A stretch of DNA of 64,000 nt from Tessaracoccus flavus (GTDB lineage Bacteria > Actinomycetota > Actinomycetes > Propionibacteriales > Propionibacteriaceae): contig NZ_CP019605.1 in the NCBI RefSeq assembly GCF_001997295.1, positions 2,108,001 through 2,172,000 of the forward strand, in the 5' to 3' direction. The notes beneath the pieces are model-generated. The model searched no databases. It saw only the letters and a list, made by a program, of their open reading frames with translations, and was not told the DNA's origin. Position numbers and translations under genes: made by a program. Of this stretch, positions 58,620 to 64,000 are shown piece after piece. How positions within the stretch are numbered: the stretch's first letter is position 1; each line of letters starts with the position of its first letter.

Positions 58620-58661
58620 ACCAGGGTCTGCCCGGCGGCCAGCGGCGACTAGACTGACCCC

Positions 58662-59876
58662 ATGACCCCTCCCGACGTGAGCCGCAGAAGCGTGTTCGGA
58701 TACGCGGGCGCCGCTGGCATCGCGGGCGCCGCCGGGATCGTCGCAGGTCGCGCTTCCGCGAGCCCCGCCTCCGGCGAACAGCTGGACAGCCCCCGCTCGG
58801 GGGTCGTCGGCCAGTCGTACTCCCCCTACGGAGAGCACCAGGCTGGGATCTTCACCGGCAAGCCGGCCGCCGGGGAGCTCGTCGCGCTCGACCTCCTGGC
58901 CGGGACCGACAAGGCCGCGCTCGGGCGGCTCATGCGCGTCTGGAGCCCGACGATCGCCGCCCTGGCTGAAGGGCGCCCCGTCCCCGGGGACACCACCCCC
59001 GACCTGGCCCAACCAGGCGTGTCGATGACAGTGCTGGTCGGGCTGGGGCCACGGATCTTCGACCTCGAGGGGCTCAGCGCACGCCGCCCGGCGGGTTTCC
59101 AGGAGATCCCCCCGATGGATCATGACCAGCTGCAATCGCGCTGGTCGGGGGGCGACCTACTGGTCTGGGTGTCGGCGGACGACGCCACGAGCGTCTCCTA
59201 TGCGGTGCGTCGCCTCGTCGCGGACGCCGCCCCGTTCGCGAAACGGCGCTGGTCCCAGCCGGGCAACTGGCGGCCGGTCGATGCCAGCGGCGCGGCGATC
59301 ACCGGGCGCAACCACTTCGGGCAGGTCGACGGCTCGCACAACCCGACCGGCGACGAGTTGCTGACCGCCGTGATCTCCGGCGACGACTGGTTGGCCGGCG
59401 GCACCCAGCTGGTGATCCGCCGCATCGAGATGCACATGGACACCTGGGACGAGTTGACCCGGGACCGGCAGGAGGCCTCCATCGGAAGGGACCTCGCCAG
59501 CGGCGCTCCTTTGACCGGCGGTGGGGAACTCGACGACGTCGACCTTGACGCTGTCGTGGACGGCGCGCCTGCGATCCCCCTCGACGCCCATGTGAGGGTC
59601 TCCCATCCCGCTGAGAACTCGGGCCGGCAGATGCTGCGACGAGCGCTCAACTACACCCATGAGGAGTGGGTGGACGGGGCGCCTGTGACCACGGCGGGGC
59701 TGATCTTCACTGCCTTCCAGGCGAGCATCGCGGACCAGTTCATCCCGGTACAACGCAAGCTCGACGTCGGCGACGCCCTCAACGAGTGGACGACCGCCAT
59801 CGGGTCAGCGGTCTTCGTCATCCCTCCGGGTTTCTCGGCGGATTCCTACCTCGCCAAGGGACTGCTCGACAGCTGA
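58662..59876 (+). CDS. efeB: Tat-exported Dyp-type haem peroxidase (EfeB-like)
   Basis: A dye-decolourising peroxidase of 404 residues exported folded through the Tat system (twin Arg in SRRSVFGYAGAAG, signal to about residue 35). Family motifs: GxxDG in NHFGQVDGSHNPTG, the proximal haem His in HVRVSHPAEN, and GLIFTAFQASI. The sequence is closest to the EfeB/DypA group. EfeU and EfeO are not adjacent, so an iron-uptake role is uncertain. ATG 58662 has TAGACT six bases upstream (leaderless type). The 3' end overlaps convergent nnr by 31 bases. Confidence 0.92.
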   Translation: MTPPDVSRRSVFGYAGAAGIAGAAGIVAGRASASPASGEQLDSPRSGVVGQSYSPYGEHQAGIFTGKPAAGELVALDLLAGTDKAALGRLMRVWSPTIAALAEGRPVPGDTTPDLAQPGVSMTVLVGLGPRIFDLEGLSARRPAGFQEIPPMDHDQLQSRWSGGDLLVWVSADDATSVSYAVRRLVADAAPFAKRRWSQPGNWRPVDASGAAITGRNHFGQVDGSHNPTGDELLTAVISGDDWLAGGTQLVIRRIEMHMDTWDELTRDRQEASIGRDLASGAPLTGGGELDDVDLDAVVDGAPAIPLDAHVRVSHPAENSGRQMLRRALNYTHEEWVDGAPVTTAGLIFTAFQASIADQFIPVQRKLDVGDALNEWTTAIGSAVFVIPPGFSADSYLAKGLLDS

Positions 59877-61243
59877 GCGATCATGGCCGGCAGCCTGGCG
59901 GCAAGTTCGTCGGGCGTGTAGGGCCCGGGGTTGGCGGCTGCTGTCATCGCCTGGATGCTCGCCCCCAGGACCCCGGCGCGCCACGCCGGCAGGCCTGCGG
60001 CCAGCAACGCCCCGCAGATGCCGGCGAGCACATCCCCCGATCCCGCCTGCGCCGTCCAGGGCGGCCCGGCCACCGCGATCGTGACCCGGCCGGAGGGTTC
60101 GGCGACGTACTGGGTCGCCCCCTTGAGCAGCACGGTCGCCCCCGTGTGTCTCGCCGCCTCGCGCACGCAGCTGAGGGGATGCGCCTCGACGTGGGCCCGG
60201 GTACAGCCGAGGAGACGCGCCAACTCTCCCGCGTGGGGGGTGAGCAGCCAGCCGTCCAGGCGCCCCCCGGGCAGCCAGTGCAGCGCGTCAGCGTCGACCA
60301 CCGCCGGGAGCGAGTGCATCCGGGCGAGCGCCACGCGGCCCTCGCCGCCGTCGGAATCCCCCCAGCCCGAGCCGAGGACGATGGCCTGCGCGCGCCCCTC
60401 GCCGACGACCACGCTCGGGAACCGTGACAGGATCAGCCCCGACGCTGCGCGGCCGGTATAGCGGACCATCCCTGCCCCGGCGTGGAGCGCGCCCGAGCAG
60501 CTGAGAACCGCCGCCCCCTGGTACTGCTCGGATCCGGTATCGACCAGGACCACGCCGCGCGAGTACTTGTCGGACGAGGCGTCGGGGCGCGGCCACCAGC
60601 GTGCGACGTCGGCGGCTTCGGCCACGCGCAGCTGCGTATCGGGCACTGTGACCCCGATGTCGACGATGTGCACACGCCCGCAGCGGGAGGCGGCCGGCTG
60701 CTGCACGTGGCACGGCTTGACGGAGCCGAACGTCACGGTGTGCTCGGCCGAGAAACTCGGGTGCAGCGCCCCCGAGTCGGCGTCGAGGCCGCTGGGGAGG
60801 TCGACGCTGAGGACCGGCACGGTGGCGGCGTCGCAGGCGTCGACGAGCGTCTGCAGCGCAAGAGGCAGCCCCGGCCTCGAGCCGAGACCGGTGACGGCGT
60901 CGATGACGAGCGAACAGTCGGCGAGTGCCGCCACCGCTCCGACGGCGTCGACCTCCCGGCACCCCGCCGCGCGGGCTGCGGCGACCGCTGCGGCGTGCGC
61001 GTCCCGGAAGGCCCTCCAGAACAGCACGGGGCGACGCTCGGCGAGGAGTGCGGCCGCGAAGAGACCATCCCCGCCGTTGTTGCCGGCCCCCGCCACGACG
61101 AGCACCGCGCCGTCGGGGGCGACGTCGTCGGCGATCCGCGCGATGGCTGCCGCGGCCTTACCCATGAGGTCGGCCTCAGGGTCCCTCGCGAAGACCGCCT
61201 GCTCAGCGGCCCGCATCTCTGCGGAGGAGACGACCGTTCTCAT
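59846..61243 (-). CDS. nnr: Bifunctional NAD(P)H-hydrate epimerase / ADP-dependent NAD(P)H-hydrate dehydratase
   Basis: Repairs damaged hydrated NAD(P)H. In 465 residues the YjeF N-terminal epimerase domain (VVAGAGNNGGDGLFAA, SVDLPSGLDADSG) is fused to the C-terminal ribokinase-like dehydratase (LTPHAGELARLLG, VLLKGATQYVAEP, GSGDVLAGICGALLA). The start overlaps the acpS stop by four bases. The family is normally bifunctional in bacteria. Confidence 0.95.
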   Translation of the reverse strand: MRTVVSSAEMRAAEQAVFARDPEADLMGKAAAAIARIADDVAPDGAVLVVAGAGNNGGDGLFAAALLAERRPVLFWRAFRDAHAAAVAAARAAGCREVDAVGAVAALADCSLVIDAVTGLGSRPGLPLALQTLVDACDAATVPVLSVDLPSGLDADSGALHPSFSAEHTVTFGSVKPCHVQQPAASRCGRVHIVDIGVTVPDTQLRVAEAADVARWWPRPDASSDKYSRGVVLVDTGSEQYQGAAVLSCSGALHAGAGMVRYTGRAASGLILSRFPSVVVGEGRAQAIVLGSGWGDSDGGEGRVALARMHSLPAVVDADALHWLPGGRLDGWLLTPHAGELARLLGCTRAHVEAHPLSCVREAARHTGATVLLKGATQYVAEPSGRVTIAVAGPPWTAQAGSGDVLAGICGALLAAGLPAWRAGVLGASIQAMTAAANPGPYTPDELAARLPAMIAQLSSSPLAR

Positions 61244-61590
61244 CGTTCACACACCACCATCGTCGTCGCGAAGCCACCGTCGTGGCTGATGGACAGATGG
61301 ATGGTCTCTATGCCCAGCTCTTCGATCCGGGCCGCCACGGAACCGGAGGTGACGAACCTCGGCTCGCCGTCGTCGGTCTTGATGACCTCGCAGTCGAGCC
61401 ACCGCATCCCGCCCGGTGAGCCGAGCGCCTTCGCCAGGGCCTCTTTGGCTGCGAACCGCGCCGCCTGGGACTCGATGGAGAGCGCTCGTTCCCCTTCGGT
61501 CAGGAGCCGCTCCGCGAGCCCCGGTCTCCGTTCGAGCATCGTCTTGAAGCGCTCGATCACGCAGAGGTCGGTTCCGATTCCCACGATCAT
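61240..61590 (-). CDS. acpS: Holo-[acyl-carrier-protein] synthase
   Basis: Transfers 4'-phosphopantetheine to acyl carrier protein. The 116 residues begin IVGIGTDLCVIERF with the metal Asp, followed by ARFAAKEALAKALG with the metal Glu and LSISHDGGFATTMVV. ATG 61590 has TAGGGT exactly six bases upstream (61597-61602), so it probably has its own leaderless promoter although glmS lies 66 bases upstream. CoaA (CoA synthesis) is encoded nearby, giving a functional theme. Confidence 0.95.
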   Translation of the reverse strand: MIVGIGTDLCVIERFKTMLERRPGLAERLLTEGERALSIESQAARFAAKEALAKALGSPGGMRWLDCEVIKTDDGEPRFVTSGSVAARIEELGIETIHLSISHDGGFATTMVVCER

Positions 61591-61656
61591 GGCCCCACCC
61601 TAATGGCACTCGCCCGGCGCCCGGTTCGCTCCCGGATGAGGCTCAGGGACGCGGCG

Positions 61657-63489
61657 TCACTCGACGGTCACGCTCTTGGCCAGGTTGCGGGGCTGGTCGA
61701 CGTCGTGGCCCTTGACGGTCGCGAGCTCGCAGGCGAACAACTGCAGCGGGATGATCGACACCAGCGGCTGGAGGAGGGTGGACACCTTGGGCAGCTCGAT
61801 GTAGACCTCCGACGCAGCACGCGCCTCGGCGTCGTCGGCCTCGCCGAGGACGATGGTCTTCGCGCCGCGGGCACGGACCTCGGAGATGTTGGAGATGACC
61901 TTGTCGCGCAGCTGATCGCGCCCGCGCGGTGGGACCACCACGAACACGGGCAGCCCGTCGTTGATCAACGCGATCGGCCCGTGCTTCAGCTCTCCCGCAG
62001 CAAAGCCTTCGGCGTGGATGTAGGCGAGCTCCTTCAGCTTCAACGCCCCCTCGAGGGCGACGGGGTAGCCCACGTGGCGACCGAGGAACAGCACCGACGG
62101 CGAGTCGACGAACTCGCGCGCGAGGTCAAGGACCTGCTGCTGCTGGTCGAGCATGTGCTGGATCGCTGCGGGCATGCGCTCCAGTTCGCGCAGCAGGGCG
62201 TCGATCTCGTCGCCGTACTTCATGCCGCGCACCTGGGCCAGGTACAGGCCGAGCAGGTAGCAGGCGATGAGCTGTGTCGTGAAGCCCTTGGTGGAGGCGA
62301 CGCCGATCTCCGGCCCGGCGTGCGTGTAGATCACCGCGTCCGACTCGCGCGGGATCGTGGCACCGTTGGTGTTGCAGATGGCGATCACCTTGGCGTGCTG
62401 CTCGCGCGCGTGCCGGATGGCCATGAGCGTGTCGGCGGTTTCACCGGATTGGGAGATCGTCACCACCAGCGTCATGGGATCGATGATCGGGTCGCGGTAG
62501 CGGAACTCGGAGGCCAGCTCCACCTCGCACGGGATGCGGGTCCAGTGCTCGATGGCGTACTTGGCCACCAGCCCGGAGTAGAAGGAGGTGCCAGAGGCGA
62601 TGATGACGATCTTGTTGATCCGGCGGAGCGTCTCGGGGCTGATCCGCAGTTCGTCCAGCACGAGTTCGCACCGCTCGTTGAGGCGCCCGAGCAGAGTGTC
62701 GGCCACGGCCTTGGGCTGCTCGAAGATCTCCTTGCGCATGAACCAGTCGTAGCCCTGCTTCTGGGCGGCCGCGAGGTCCCAGTCGACGTGGAACTCGTTG
62801 GTCTGCGCAGGCTGGCCGTCGAACGTGGTGATGCTCACCCCGGCCGGCGTGAGCTCCACGATCTGGTCCTGCCCCAGCTCGATCGCTTCTCTGGTGAACT
62901 CGATGAACGCGGCCACGTCGGAGGCGACGAAGTACTCGCCCTCCCCCACTCCCACGACCAGAGGAGAGTTGCGCCGGGCGGCGACGATGCGCTGCGGGTC
63001 GGCTGCGTCGATCGCCACCAGAGTGAACGCTCCCTCGAGGACAGCGACGACGGCACGCATGGCGTCGACGAGCCCCTTGCCGCCCTCGACCTCGCGCCGC
63101 AGCAGGTGCGCGGCGACCTCGGAATCCGTGTCCGAGCCGTACTCCTCGACGCCCAGGTCGGCGCGCAGCTGATCGTGGTTCTCGATGATGCCGTTGTGCA
63201 CGATCGCGATCCGCCCCGCGACATGCGGATGGGAGTTGCGGTCAGTCGGGGCGCCGTGCGTGGCCCACCGCGTGTGACCGATCGCGACGCCCCCAGAGGG
63301 CATGGGCCGCTCGTCGATCTCGGAGGCCAGGTTACCGATCTTGCCCGCCCGCTTGCGCCACTCGATCTTCCCCTCGCTAGGCACTGCAATGCCCGCCGAG
63401 TCGTACCCGCGGTACTCCAGCCTGCGTAGCCCGCTCAGTACGACGTCGAGTCCGTCACGATGTCCGAGGTATCCAACAATTCCACACAC
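61657..63489 (-). CDS. glmS: Glutamine-fructose-6-phosphate aminotransferase (isomerizing)
   Basis: Makes glucosamine-6-phosphate for peptidoglycan. GTG 63489 places the catalytic Cys at residue 2 (VCGIVGYLGH), as the Ntn fold requires, and gives the normal 610 residues; the longer frame to 63825 is spurious. The glutaminase domain has GHTRWATHG and HNGIIEN; the two SIS domains contain ASGTSFYSGL, SQSGETADTL and the C-terminal LAKSVTVE. No ribosome site is seen; TACGGT (63497-63502) lies seven bases upstream, so the mRNA may be leaderless. I saw no glmS ribozyme in the short 5' region. Confidence 0.96.
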   Translation of the reverse strand: MCGIVGYLGHRDGLDVVLSGLRRLEYRGYDSAGIAVPSEGKIEWRKRAGKIGNLASEIDERPMPSGGVAIGHTRWATHGAPTDRNSHPHVAGRIAIVHNGIIENHDQLRADLGVEEYGSDTDSEVAAHLLRREVEGGKGLVDAMRAVVAVLEGAFTLVAIDAADPQRIVAARRNSPLVVGVGEGEYFVASDVAAFIEFTREAIELGQDQIVELTPAGVSITTFDGQPAQTNEFHVDWDLAAAQKQGYDWFMRKEIFEQPKAVADTLLGRLNERCELVLDELRISPETLRRINKIVIIASGTSFYSGLVAKYAIEHWTRIPCEVELASEFRYRDPIIDPMTLVVTISQSGETADTLMAIRHAREQHAKVIAICNTNGATIPRESDAVIYTHAGPEIGVASTKGFTTQLIACYLLGLYLAQVRGMKYGDEIDALLRELERMPAAIQHMLDQQQQVLDLAREFVDSPSVLFLGRHVGYPVALEGALKLKELAYIHAEGFAAGELKHGPIALINDGLPVFVVVPPRGRDQLRDKVISNISEVRARGAKTIVLGEADDAEARAASEVYIELPKVSTLLQPLVSIIPLQLFACELATVKGHDVDQPRNLAKSVTVE

Positions 63490-63651
63490 GGCGAAAACCG
63501 TACATGATGGCTGCGCGTTTCTTGACATCCCATGCCGTGGGGGTCTCTCCCCTCTGGGTTGCGGGTCCGTCGACCGACGCCTCGGGAACTGGGGCGACGA
63601 TGCCCCCGGCCCGCTAGGCTGGCCCGCGTCCACGACCACGAAGGAGTGCCG

Positions 63652-64000
63652 GTGCCCGGACCCTACGTCACGCTCGACCGTCGCGCCTGGGCGGACCTCG
63701 CAGACGCCACCGAGATCGACCTCGACGAGGAGACGCTCGCGCGCCTGCGCGGCATCGGCGACCCGACGTCGGTGCGCGACATCGCGGAGGTCTACCGTCC
63801 GCTGACCCAGCTGCTCCACCTCCACATGGCCAACACCGGCAGGCTGTTCGCGCAGAGCAACGACTTCCTCGGCCTCAACGAGCGACGAACCCCGTTCGTC
63901 ATCGCCGTCGCGGGGTCGGTCGCAGTGGGCAAGTCGACGGTCTCCCGACTCCTGCAGGAGCTGTTGCGTCGTGCGCCGGGCAGCCCGCGCGTCGACCTCG
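63652..64000 (+). CDS. coaA: Pantothenate kinase, type I (partial, runs off right edge)
   Basis: The first step of CoA synthesis. The GTG at 63652 lies five bases after AAGGAG; another in-frame GTG at 63646 overlaps that site. The 116 codons seen encode [31 protein letters not shown], and [20 protein letters not shown], whose P-loop is diagnostic of bacterial CoaA. The C-terminal two-thirds lies beyond the window. TAGGCT at 63615-63620 is a possible -10 box, giving a short leader. Confidence 0.93.
   Translation, partial: MPGPYVTLDRRAWADLADATEIDLDEETLARLRGIGDPTSVRDIAEVYRPLTQLLHLHMANTGRLFAQSNDFLGLNERRTPFVIAVAGSVAVGKSTVSRLLQELLRRAPGSPRVDL

Noticed and set aside
63490..63651. A glmS ribozyme or other leader in front of glmS
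   Set aside because: A -10-like hexamer lies seven bases from the start codon and no conserved ribozyme core is visible; glmS ribozymes are typical of Bacillota.

Overview
The window looks like chromosomal DNA of a high-GC Gram-positive bacterium (Actinomycetota). Codon use is strongly G/C-ending, GTG and TTG starts are frequent, and many genes appear leaderless. The gene sets are typical of actinobacteria: folD-DUF3017, guaA beside PspC-family genes, guaB with guaB3, and coaA/glmS/acpS/nnr near the tsaE-tsaB-rimI-tsaD cluster. The order is reminiscent of Propionibacteriaceae, but that is an inference. I saw no rRNA, tRNA, CRISPR array, insertion sequence or prophage gene.

Layout. 1-4550 (minus): DUF6350 membrane protein, purN, purH, folD and the start of a DUF3017 gene (late purine and one-carbon metabolism). 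4645-6402 (plus): a membrane-anchored two-domain extracytoplasmic protein. 6463-8567 (minus): sucCD. 8767-9822 (plus): an M23 cell-wall peptidase, convergent with the UvrD/PcrA helicase (9940-12357). 12406-14441: a cardiolipin-synthase-like PLD protein and two small membrane proteins. 14520-18158: a PspC-domain histidine kinase with its NarL-type regulator, divergent from two more PspC proteins. 18216-24896: guaA, cysK, a decayed epimerase, a group II truncated globin, chorismate mutase, guaB3 and guaB. 24958-28527: a large HTH-STAND NTPase-WD40 protein. 28642-30572: groES-groEL under two CIRCE operators, divergent from bioB, which has two BioQ-like operators. 31859-35878: a sugar acetyltransferase, an AbrB-like remnant, a second M23 protein and the 5-oxoprolinase genes pxpA-pxpBC. 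35971-42582: a 2203-residue repetitive surface protein. 42821-50933: a THUMP-like methyltransferase, a NUDIX hydrolase and a complete oligopeptide ABC transporter. 51126-54220: the t6A modification cluster with a GNAT-TsaE fusion. 54630-58076: a DEAD-box helicase and a GT4 mannosyltransferase-like enzyme. 58084-64000: PCuAC lipoprotein, Dyp peroxidase, nnr, acpS, glmS and the start of coaA.

The most unusual signal is a pair of intergenic elements (about 21749-21950 and 54333-54595). Each has a strong central hairpin flanked by arrays of an 8-bp word: ACGCCAAC on the left and its reverse complement GTTGGCGT on the right. The words sit on an almost exact 20-bp pitch and are mirror-symmetric about the hairpin, while the 12-bp spacers are unrelated. 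I do not recognise this element. Other points of interest are a consistent leaderless promoter pattern (TANNNT, 6 or 7 bases, start codon) at eleven genes, a 45-bp in-frame tandem repeat between the two halves of pxpBC, and the large STAND protein.
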